A stretch of 64,000 nt of DNA from Isoetes taiwanensis (Eukaryota > Streptophyta > Lycopodiopsida > Isoetales > Isoetaceae): positions 1,045,987 to 1,109,986 of the forward strand of contig JAJEKV010000004.1 of the NCBI GenBank assembly GCA_021234155.1. Reading direction: 5' to 3'. Both the position numbers and the translations under genes were made by a program. Position 1 is the stretch's first letter; every line of letters starts with the position of its first letter. The notes under the pieces are model-generated. The model was not told where the DNA came from, did not search any database, and was given only the letters and a program-made list of their open reading frames with translations. Shown here one piece after another: positions 9,130 through 19,014 of the stretch.

Positions 9130-11536
9130 CTATGGCCTACCTAGTAACAATGGATAAGTAAACCCTCCACATGCCATTCTCAATATAACATAGTCCACAA
9201 AGAAAGTTACACCAGCAATTAATGTTTTTATTCCCGTAATCAATCCCAATGGTTGTACCCTCCTTTGATCCGCCATTCTAACCACAAAATGCACTGGTGC
9301 AGGCTTAGGCAATTCTAATTTTTTCCATATAGATTCAGGCATGATGTTCACGCCAGACCCTCCATCTATTGTGCAATTCCTTATTAAGGTTCCATTTATT
9401 TCAACATCTAGGCATGGGAACTCATGTCGGCTATTATAGGCCATCAAATTTACAATTACCTCCCTATGACTCTTTAAAGCATTGATTAATATCTTACGAC
9501 AACTAGGGGCAATTTGTAGTAATTGTTTAAAGGTGAGTGAGGGTTGTTTATTTTCCATATCTTTTAAAATATCATAGGGTGACTCATTTTTCAAATTCAT
9601 AACTCTCTTATACTTTTTATGAACACCTTTATCCTTGCTTTTAGGTGGTTGTATCTCATTTATAATTTCTCTTACCGCTCTAGGTTGAGGCAATTCTTCG
9701 ATTTCTTCAAACATCTCTTGTGAATCCTTCATATCCACCTCGTCATCTGACAATTGTTCCTCAAACAAATTTCGCAACTCGTTATCATCATTATGAACTA
9801 AACTTTCATTATTAACCCCTTGTTGTTCTCTCTCATTATGCAATTCCCTTTCTCTCCTTCTCAACTCCCTTGCATTACGAGTTTCTACAGCATAAGCTGG
9901 AGTACTTGGCTCTCCAACGAATATGGCCCCACTATCAATGACAACCTCTTTACCCCTATTCTTAGAAGCAGGATTTTGAATGACTTTAAGCTTATGAGGG
10001 CAATTTTCTTGGGTGTGTAACCCTTGGGTTTGACAGATTCCACATATTGGTTGGTAACCTATTGGCTTCATGGGATTTGGACATTGAGGCGCAATGTGCC
10101 CCATTTCTTGACATCTATAACATTGAACAGGTCTTCTTCTAAACATTTGTGGTCTTGGACCCCCAGTATTGGTTTGCGGAGTTGTGTTATACACAGGAAC
10201 ATGTTCTCTATAATCATACATTGGTTGAACTTGGTATCCTTGATATTGGGGAGATACTAAGGCTTGAGTTTGAGGTCTTATCATCCCAACTCCCATCCCT
10301 TGACGTAATTGAAAACATTGGTCTGTTCTATGATTTGTTTTCCCACAATTTCGACAAGGAGGCTTAAATTCAGCAGGCGTTGGACATTCACTAGGAAGAT
10401 GACCATACCCTTTACATTTCACACACCACATATTTGTTCTTTCTTTAGAAATTTGTGGTTTAGACTCCAAGCCTTTTATCCAATTTAATTGTAATTCAGT
10501 CATTTGCTTAGTTAAACTCTCAATCAATTCATCCTTAACCTTTGCAGGTTTAACATCCACAGGTTGTTCGGATTCTTTTATGGGTAAAGTTGGAATTGCA
10601 TTATTTGCACCTACTTGTGTTTTACTATAATCAATTGTACGCATCATTGAAGGAAAAGTGCCAAAAGGCATACCTGAAATGTTTGCAATTGGACTTGCCT
10701 CTATAGAAATATTTGGAACCATAGCTGGTGCAGCACCTCCCAAAACTGAAGGCATTGCCATCCCCGGATGATAATATCTTGCCATGCCAATCTTTGCTTG
10801 TTCCCAACTTGAGGCATGCTTAATAGCAGCTTCTAAAGTGGTAGGAGTTTGGCCCTTTGTAAAAAAACCAAGGTCAGGTGGTAATCCATTAGTAAAGTAC
10901 CTCACTTGATCTTCTGCAGAAGGTGGAGGCTCCTTTTTCGCAACCAATCTCCTGAATCTAATCATATAACTCTGCAAACTTTCTCCCGGTAAGAGCTTAA
11001 TATAATTTAATTCATCACTTACTCTTTGTGCAAACCCCACTGGTCTAAATGCAGTTAAGAACCCTTTTTTCAAGTCATCCCATGTCAAGAAAGGAGTAAC
11101 ATTTTTAGTAGCCCTATACCATTCCACGGCACCATCTTGCAAGGTAGCTGGAAAGAGTCTTAGCCTCTCAGCATTCCCATCCTCCTGATTTGCCTCACTT
11201 ATAGTTAAAAAGGCATGCACATGGGAGTCTGCATCAACACTCCCTAAGGCCGAAAATACAGGATATTTCATTTTTGAAGTCTTTTGTGCCATTGGAAGGA
11301 GTGTGTTAGTATTAGAAATTCCCAAGGTATTCCCTTCCTCACTACTATCCCCAGAACTTGAAGGAAGTGTGCTGCTACTACTAAATCCCACCTCTACTAA
11401 CAATCTTTCTTCTTCCAAAACTTGCTTTCATTAATTCCTTTCTTTTTCTCTCTCTAAGCTCTAGTCTAGCAATACGTTTGGTCTCTTGTCTAGCTATACT
11501 CTTCTCCCTCCTTTCTTCATCAAGACCCCAATTCAT
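9130..11536 (-). pseudogene. Element A copy 2: Gag with four zinc knuckles and aspartic protease
   Basis: The open part runs 9130-11418 (762 codons). The original ATG is at 11536 (MNWGLDEE) but a 1-nt insertion near 11425 breaks the N-terminus. The Gag core includes AVEWYRATKN, LTAFRPVGF and LPGESLQSYMIRFRRL. Four CCHC knuckles follow at 10384-10425, 10315-10356, 10081-10122 and 10000-10044. Most plant Gags have one or two. The C-terminal third is a pepsin-like retroviral protease with active site TIDGGSGVNIMP and flap-side sequence ending LLLGRP, where a TAG cuts the ORF. Gag would package element RNA into cytoplasmic particles and the protease would mature the polyprotein. Confidence 0.9.
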
Positions 11537-12132
11537 TCATCAACAACGATTGCTCTAATTAATTTCTCGCAATGCCCCCCAAAAAATATGTCGCGCAGAC
11601 ACGAAACCCAAGGTTCAAAGAACGATGTGTTGATGAAATGATAAGTAACAAGGGAAAATGAAGAGTTAGGTTGAGCCAGTGCGAGGAGGTTTTGACGATG
11701 AAGCAGTGTTGTTAAAAAATCCCGTTTTTAACCATAGAGTACTTCTTAAAAAACCCCTATGTTTTCTAAACGTTTGCAACCATCGGGGGTTATCAAAAAA
11801 TGTAAAAAAAAAAACCATTACTAATGCCTCGAATGACTTTCATTTAGATTTTCTAGTCTAGCAAACAAGATTTTGGAACTATGAGCGGCCGCATGCATGT
11901 AGAACCAGGGTTTTGGTTTTTTGCTCAATGAAAGAAAGGTTTTTACTGCACCATGTAAACCAGGAAACAGTTCTTGCGCCAATCCAAAACCAGTCGACCA
12001 AGGTAACTTTTCCATTCTTCTTCTTTTACAACTAATTTTATTTCGATTCTTTTTTTTCTATATTGCTTCTGAAGATCTTACTGCCATAAGTGATAAATAG
12101 AAGCAGGAAGTGAACCAAAACCGTTCCAAAGG
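11537..12132 (-). other. Element A copy 2: truncated 5' leader
   Basis: Matches 2352-2973 of copy 1 until CCGTTCCAAAGGT, then the match ends abruptly at 12132. Beyond that point copy 1 continues with TATAGCTGCTTC while this copy runs into element B. The 5' LTR of copy 2 is therefore absent. Confidence 0.75.
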
Positions 12133-12171
12133 TCTGTCCGAAACTTCACGCCTGAAGAACTTCTTTCCCAG

Positions 12172-13209
12172 ATGGCGTCTCGCTTGGAGCGTCATCAGCG
12201 ACGGGAAGTTGTTCGTGATATGTATGGATCTGCTTATGACATTGAGGGAGGCCACATTCGGTCTAGGGCTCAGTCGGCGCCACCCACCCCTCATGTCCTG
12301 TCTCGTCCAAATTCCCCACCTCAAGCGTGCAAACATTGCTCACAGCCTCAGTCACCTCATCACTATCAGGAGCCCTATCAGGCTCAACCTTCTCAACCTT
12401 ACTTTCATACCCCCGAACATGCTTACATCCATCATTCTTCTGGCCATACGCCTCTGCCTTCACAACCATCATCTCCACCGGGAGGGCAGGGATATCCACA
12501 TGTCTCTTTTGCGCCTCCCCAGGACTTTCCCTTCCCTTCATTTCCCACCGCTCTTCCTGTTTACAACCTTACCGACCTCAAAACCAATGCTCAGGCACCT
12601 TCAGTACCTCCCCCGCAGTCACCCCTTCATCAGGGTCCTTCAGGCACCATTCCACCTCCAACTCCACCTCAATATAATCCCTATCCAGTTCCTGTCCAGC
12701 CCAGCACTTTCACTTCTACCTTTCAGACCCTTAAGCTGACTTATCCAACCTTTGGCAACACGAAAGGCAAACCATTAGACCAAAGTGCTCAGGCCCATAT
12801 GGAAGAATTTGAGGCTCTGGCTGTCCTAAATGGTCATGCGCAACCTCAACTGAAATTCCACATCTTTTCCACCACCTTTGCGTGGCTCTCCTCATCAATG
12901 GCTCAGGTGTCCAACAAAAGCCACTTTGAAACAAGATTGGTCGAAATGAGAACTTTTCTTTCTCACTATGGGACCACGGATGATGATCAACTTCATCTCA
13001 AGCAACTCAATGACCTTCAACAAGAGCCCGCGGAGTCCGCCTCCGGGATTTTTGCGGATCGTCTTCACATTACGCTCGGCAAACTCAAGAAGTACCCCAC
13101 ACGCGAGCCGGATCTTGGTCTGGTTTCTCCAAGGACTTCCTCCGGCTATCCGACTCATGGCCCGAATACACCGCGTCCAGAAGACTTTGGAGCGGGGCTA
13201 TCGACCTAG
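12172..13209 (+). pseudogene. Element B: Gag N-terminal and core region
   Basis: First coding part of a second Ty3/gypsy element, on the plus strand. The ATG at 12172 opens MASRLERHQRREVV. A long Pro, Gln, His and Ser-rich stretch follows (about 30-180), then a Gag-like core with LTYPTFGNTKGKPLDQ, FHIFSTTFAWLSS, MRTFLSHYG and FADRLHITLGKLKKYP. After about 13150 the frame leaves Gag-like sequence, and the nucleocapsid continues in other frames. The element lacks everything upstream of 12133, including the 5' LTR and primer binding site. A +1 overlapping frame (12110-12739) is only a shadow. Confidence 0.75.
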
Positions 13210-13381
13210 TCAATCACTTTCGATCAATGTTTCCTCCCCGTGGCGTGGCTCTTCGGGGAGCTTCCTTTCATTCCACTGTCATGGTTCCACGCAGGCGGTG
13301 TCCAGCCTCAACACGCCAAATCAGCGGCCTTGATCGGATCTGGTGCCATATGCGCAAATATCAAGGCCACTTGGCGAATGA

Positions 13382-13966
13382 GTGCAACTCCACCAATGGC
13401 CGCCTCATTGCAAAAGATGCAACATGTGCAATCATGCCACGGAAGAGTGCACTCGCGCTCTCATCCAACACCTTTCCGCAACAAACTGGTTTATCAAGTG
13501 CAAACAACAACTCAGCAACAATCGCACTATCAGCAGCCACCACTGCAGGCGCAACCCAATCAACTCTATCGACCAACAGGGCAACAACGGGGACCCAACA
13601 CACGCCCTCCTTTTGATCCTTCTAAAGCTTCGGTGTTATCCTTTGTCAAGAATGGGGTCATACCACCATGGCGTGTCCTCAACTTCCACAAGTTCAGGTG
13701 CAGCTTTCTGGCACCAATCAGACCACATCGGTCCGCCTCACGGCTTACCAACTCTGGATTGCCAACGGCAAACAAGGCCCGCGTCTGTCGCCCGGAAGCC
13801 ACCTCGCGGCGCCTCGGCAATCACGCTATCAACCAGCTCACGCCAATCAACCTCGGATGGATCAACAAGCACGGGGAAGAAATTTTTCGGGCTCTTAATC
13901 CTCCAGTCCAGCCGTCAAATTGGGTTGGTTTGGTTTCACGCCAGACCAGGGCGTCACGTCCCTTAA
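13382..13966 (+). pseudogene. Element B: nucleocapsid region with CCHC knuckle
   Basis: The clearest mark is CKRCNMCNHATEEC at about 13409-13450, an exact C-X2-C-X4-H-X4-C zinc knuckle of the nucleic-acid-binding part of Gag. Another half knuckle (GHLANEC) appears just before it in a different frame (near 13365). After the knuckle the sequence is Gln, Pro and Ser-rich and switches frames. Several frames are open here because the DNA is GC-rich; I follow only the one with the motif. Confidence 0.55.
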
Positions 13967-13978
13967 CCATTATTCCTA

Positions 13979-14860
13979 ATGGCACGCAACCTGCCTTTGC
14001 AGTCGACACCATTCCTCATGAAGACGAAAAAAAGGTTCACTTTGCACCTGACTTGGAGAAACTTATGCCGCATGTCATGCCTAAAGTTCGCCAAAGCATT
14101 CGAACCTCATGCAAGGCTGGCGAAGGCCGCCGCGTTGGCTAATGTTCATGCCACCACTAGAGCTCAACAAAGACAAGAAACACCTTCCACGTCTCAACCT
14201 CCACGCTCTCAGCCATATCCAAATATAGCTGCAGAGGTTGACCTACTCAAAGAAGTTGTTGCTTCATTACCACGCACTCCAGCACCTGTGGATCCAGCGG
14301 ATCCTTTTTCTCATGTGCCTCTGGAACTCCAAGAGGAGCTAGCCAAAATCAAAATTCCTTTAAGTTTGGCTACAATTTTGAAACTCTGTCCTGCTCTCAA
14401 GGACCGCCACCACTCCCCATTGTTTTTGGTTGGGGCTGTTGCTACCTCTACACCCACGGTCCATGCCACGGTGGGTAATCAACAAGTCAACCATGTTCAA
14501 ATTGGCCGGAGGTAGCGCAGTTAATCTCATCACGGATAAACTCCGCAAAACAAATGGGCATCAAACAACTCTATCGTGCCCCATATGACATCAAATTGGC
14601 TAATGGCCATATCCGCGAGACCTCAAAGGCGTCCACGCCTCTTCTTCACATCAACATTGGTGATCTCCGATTCCCCTTGGAATTTGGTGTTTGGAAGGAG
14701 AAGATCCGGTGATTATGAAATGTTGGTCGTGGACCTTTTCTCCGCCAGGGCCAAGAGTATCCATTCTTGGGCCCGCGGATCGGTTAGTCATCAACGATGG
14801 TCACCTCAATGCCACCATGGACTTGGAAACAGGCAAGATCATTTACGTTGACCATCTTTG
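13979..14860 (+). pseudogene. Element B: Gag-Pol linker and protease remnant
   Basis: The frame 13979-14515 contains LAKIKIPLSLATILKLCPALKDR, which resembles the conserved segment before the protease in plant Ty3/gypsy polyproteins. From about 14500, in a shifted frame, GGSAVNLITDKLRK corresponds to the protease active-site region, but the canonical leading Asp is not readable. Further frameshifts follow. The stretch 14860-15480 upstream of reverse transcriptase has no frame I can assign. Confidence 0.5.
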
Positions 14861-15485
14861 AACCCTCTCTCTCCGACCGCAGTTAGGAAGCTCAAAATAT
14901 CTATCAAGTTCGGGCTCCACTGCGAGTGCGCCTTTGTCATCCTACCCCGAATATCTTGATCCTTGGGGAGAAATGACTCTTGATCGGGACCGGCTGTGGC
15001 TGCTTTGCTTGACCCTTACGGCTCCTTGCAATCGAATCCAATGTGTTGATCATTTTTCGGATCTTTGAACCTCCTGCGCAGCTCTGTAGATGTACACGCC
15101 GTCATGAAGCAACCTGCAGCTGATGAAACTCGGCAACCTCTCTTTTTCACCACGCAGAGTGCCACACATCCTGTCATGCTTCAACCTCCTGCTCATATTG
15201 TCGGGACCGCGGAAGTTATCCCCATATTCAGACTCACGAAGTCGAGATTGTGGGCGTAGGCAACAATCACCTGTCTGCATTCTTTGCCCATCTTCCGACA
15301 CCCTATCGTAATAGGGCCGCCAAGCTCTTCAAAAGTTCAAACATATTTTTACGCACGGAGCTACGAGAGATCTTGGGGAATCAACAAAACCTTGGGGAAC
15401 TCACCATTCCTACCAAGTCCGATGCCGCGTCTGTGTATAGCAACGGCGATGCAGGCTCAACCCCAATTACCGTGATCGCGTCAAG

Positions 15486-16150
15486 GCGGAAATTGACAAA
15501 CTCCTTGCTGCAGGTTTGATCTATGAGGTCAAACATTCTGAATGGGTGAGCCCCATCGTCATTGCACTCAAACACAATGGTAAGATCCGCATTTGCGTGG
15601 ACTACCGAAAACTCAATCAAGCCACGGAGCGTGATCATTTTCCACTTCCCTTCACGGACCGGGTTACGGAAGGGTTCTTGGCCATGAGATGTACTCCTTC
15701 ATGGATGGTTTTTCTGGCTACAATCAGATCTCAATCAAAGAATCTGATCAACTCAAGACTACTTTCACCACCCCGTGGGGCACTTTTGCCTACAAGGTAG
15801 TTCCTTTTGGATTATCAAACTCTCCATCAACATTTCAACGCATCATGCTCTCAGTTTTTCATGATTTTATGAAGGAAAATCCCTTCTTGCAAATTTTTCA
15901 AGATGACTTCTCTGCCTACAGTTCCATGGCTGACCATTTGGATAAGTTGGAACTCGTCTTTCAGAAATGTGATGAGTCCGGCATCAGTCTCAATACCGAG
16001 AAATGCACCTTTTGCGTCACTTCCGGTGTTCTGTTGGGACACGTTTCGATAAAAGCGGTATCACCACGGATCCTGCCAAAATCGAGTTATTGTGCTCAAA
16101 GCTCAAGCACCAACCAATATCAAGGAGACACGCTCTTTTACGGGTAAAGG
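15486..16150 (+). pseudogene. Element B: reverse transcriptase
   Basis: Two overlapping frames carry successive RT blocks. The first reads EIDKLLAAGLIYEV, EWVSPIVIALKHNGKIRIC and VDYRKLNQATERDHFPLPF up to about 15670. The second (from about 15689) reads MYSFMDGFSGYNQISI, VVPFGLSNSPSTFQR and the catalytic box IFQDDFSAYS. The two Asp residues are kept, but Gln sits where element A has Leu. A frameshift near 15670-15690 and another near 16035 (after LLGH) break the protein. Confidence 0.8.
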
Positions 16151-16730
16151 TCAATTATTACTCCACCTTCATTCACGGACTTGCGGCCATTGCGGATCCA
16201 TTCATAAACTCACGGGTGATGAATCCACGGGCTTGGAATTCCCAGGCGGATCTTTGCTTCCAACAGTTGAAGCTCTTGCTTACTCGGGCCCCGGTTCTTG
16301 TTCCTCCTCAATGGGAAAAGCCCTTTCATGTTCATGTCGATGTCTCCGGCGTTTGCTATTGGGCTGTTCTTTCTCAAGAATATGATGAGCACAGCGACAA
16401 ACCAAAATGGAATCGCCCGGTAGTAAACTCAATTACTGGCGGCGCAACTACTCGCCACCGAAGCGTGAAGCCTTGGGTTTAATTTTATGTGTCCAACGCT
16501 TCCGTCACTATCTTTTTTGGGCGGTCGGATCAAATTCTTTGTTGACCACCAAGCACTTCTTTATTTGATCAACAAATCCACCCCACCGGGCGCATTGCTC
16601 GTTGGGTCCTCATTCGCAAGAATTTGCACCTTTTGAAATTGTTCACAAGGCGGGGCAAATCTCATGTTGTTCCGGATTATCTTTCACGCATCCACCGGGA
16701 TGATCCCTCCACTTTGAGTCTCGGGCGCCT
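16040..16730 (+). pseudogene. Element B: RT connection and RNase H
   Basis: The frame 16003-16482 contains SGITTDPAKIELL, then EKPFHVHVDVSGVCYWAVLSQE, the first Asp block of RNase H with VSG in place of the usual ASA. Around 16460-16700 the expected downstream blocks appear in other frames (for example FRHYLFW and a VDHQAL-like stretch at about 16535-16560). At least three frame changes occur, so no functional enzyme is encoded. Confidence 0.65.
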
Positions 16731-16879
16731 TTCCCGGCGCTCAACTCTTTACGGTCACGGCAACACCACATTGGTTCCATGACTTTCAGCAATATCTCCT
16801 CCTCGAGCTCTTCCACCCGAGGGCGCCCGCGCTCTCTCTCACGCCAAGCGACAATCCCGGCGACATCAATTTCTCCATG

Positions 16880-18080
16880 AGGTCCGTGACTATACCATGG
16901 TTGCCGGCCATCTTTACAAAAGGGTAAGGATCCGCCCTTCAGACGGCCGTTGTGTTCTCCCTCATGAGGTCCCGGATATTGTTCGAGAAGCCCATGAAGG
17001 GGCTCGGTGGTGGTCATTTTCATGGTGACACCACGGCCGCGCAAAATCCTTTCTTGCCGGTTATTTTTGGCCCACGCTCTTCAAAGGCGCTCGCCCGCGC
17101 CCGCCGCGTGTGATGCTTGTCGGCGTGTGGGGGACGGCCCACGGCCCGTGGCGGCTCTTCCCTTGGCCGGCCGCCACGCCACTTCCCTTCAGCAAATGGG
17201 GAATGGATTTTGTGGGACCCATAGATCCTCCTGCGCGGCACACCCATGCCCGCTACATTACAGTTCTCACCGACTATGCTGCAAATGGGCGGAAGCTTGC
17301 GCACTTCCAGACAACACTGCGGCAAGCACAGTCAAGGTCATTTATCAACAAATCATCACGCGATTTGGCTGCCCCACGGAGCTGGTCAGTGATCGTGGTG
17401 TCCATTTCATCAATCATACCATTAAGGAGCTGACGGATTATCTCCTGATACATCATCACAAGAGCACACCTTACTATCCTCAAGGGAATGGTTTGGCAGA
17501 GAGCACCAACAAAACTCTGGTCACAATTCTCAAGAAAATTTGTGACGCTTCTCATACCGACCGGCAAAAACAAAGCTTCCCTCTTGTTCTTTGGGCTTAC
17601 AATACTTGTTTCAAAATAGCTACTGGTCACACTCCTTTCAAATTGGTTTATGGTCAAGAAGCTCTCATGCCGTTTTGAATACATCCTTCCAACTCTCTGT
17701 TTTTTCAACGGCTCTGACCCATAATCCGCTTCTTTGCACTCAAAGAAAGGGTTTATCAATTGGAACAGTTGGATGAACTTAGGCGTGATGCTTATGTTCG
17801 TGTTCTTCATGGACAACGATTGCAGAAATCATTGCATGACAAAAGACTTAAGACAAAAACATTCAAAGAAGAAGATTTGGTTCTTCTTTATGATTCTCGG
17901 TACAAAAATTTTCCCGTAAGCTAAAGTTTACTTGGCTTGGCCCTTATCAAATTGTTCAAGTGGTGCAACCCAAATAGTTTCCAGTGGGTGAGTTAGATGG
18001 AACTCCATTACCTACAACGGTTAATGGCTTTTCGCCTCAAAACATTTCATACCACGAGCGTGAAAATCAACAAGCGGATG
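16880..18080 (+). pseudogene. Element B: integrase
   Basis: An HHCC zinc-binding domain is spread over frames: AHEGA and GGHFHGD near 16990-17030, then CDACRRVG near 17104. The catalytic core shows FSKWGMDFVGPIDPP and VLTDYA (first Asp), FGCPTELVSDRGVHF (second Asp) and GNGLAESTNKTL (Glu), followed by FKLVYGQEALMP. The C-terminal part continues in other frames with LEQLDELRRDAYVRVL and EDLVLLYDSR up to about 18080. No GPY/F module is readable. Multiple frameshifts make it inactive. Confidence 0.8.
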
Positions 18081-19014
18081 TTGTTCGGACACAAACACAA
18101 CGGATAGTGACTAAACCCGGTGGCATATTTATATTATAGGTGAAATTTTTTACAAAATGTGGAGCGCGACCCGGCTATTTCCGCTATGGGCGCGCCTATA
18201 TACAAAAAAGACTCGAGCCCTATCTACTATGTCCTAAGGAGAACACCCTCTACTCGGGGTTGGGGCGAGAGGTATCACGCGAGATGTGGTACCGGTTGTG
18301 CTCGGGGTCCCAACAGCAGTGCGCGAGAATCACCTCCATCCCGTTGGTGTGGGGATGCGGCATGCTCAGCCATCTTGCCGGCACACCACCCGTCCATAGC
18401 AATGCCCGCGATTGTGGCACCACGAAGGTTCGACAGTCCATTTTGCACGTAATCCACTCCGAGGCGGTTGGGCGGCATAGTGCATTTGTCATGCAAACCG
18501 GCCAGCGAACATCACGGCGCCATCGGATGTCTTCGCTTCCTCCGGTTCGTCTTATATAGCCAACCGAAGAACTCCTTTGTCGGCGTGGACCAATCAGAAA
18601 ATTAAGCCAACGTGGTTGCAATGCAAAATTTGTTTCTAAAATGAGAATCTTTTCTCCCGCCGCATATCTAGCCATGGTACCTTCTGACACATTCATTTTA
18701 ATGATATACCACTTCGAGTTGCCAGCATTAAATGCCATTCTATCTTTTCATCTGATCATTCCTTTACGTCTCATCGCCACCGTTCATTGCTTCTCCCTTT
18801 ACCATTTGGGGACACAGCCAAATTTTTGCCTCTCAAATCCCCTCCTTGGCATCTTTCGACACCTGGCATCATCAATGGTTGAAGGTTCGCCCTCATCATG
18901 CCCCTTCGCCTCCACTTGCGCGCCCTAAACCTTTTCGTCTATCTGCGCCTTCGTCTCCTGTTCTTTGCTCTCCGCCTTCTCCAGACAGTTCTTTCTGTTC
19001 CGACACTCTTCGCC
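18081..19014 (+). other. Element B spacer between pol and the extra ORF
   Basis: No coding sequence is recognised. It holds a TATATAGCC stretch near 18554 and a CCAATCAG motif near 18590, which might be promoter elements for the downstream ORF. Open frames on both strands here are shadows of the GC-rich composition. Confidence 0.4.

Noticed and set aside
12172-14142. Several overlapping long plus and minus ORFs in element B gag
   Set aside because: GC-rich Pro/Gln codons leave several frames open; only frames with Gag or zinc-knuckle motifs were kept.
18250-18738. Minus-strand ORF of 162 codons between element B pol and the extra ORF
   Set aside because: No recognisable similarity; composition explains the open frame.
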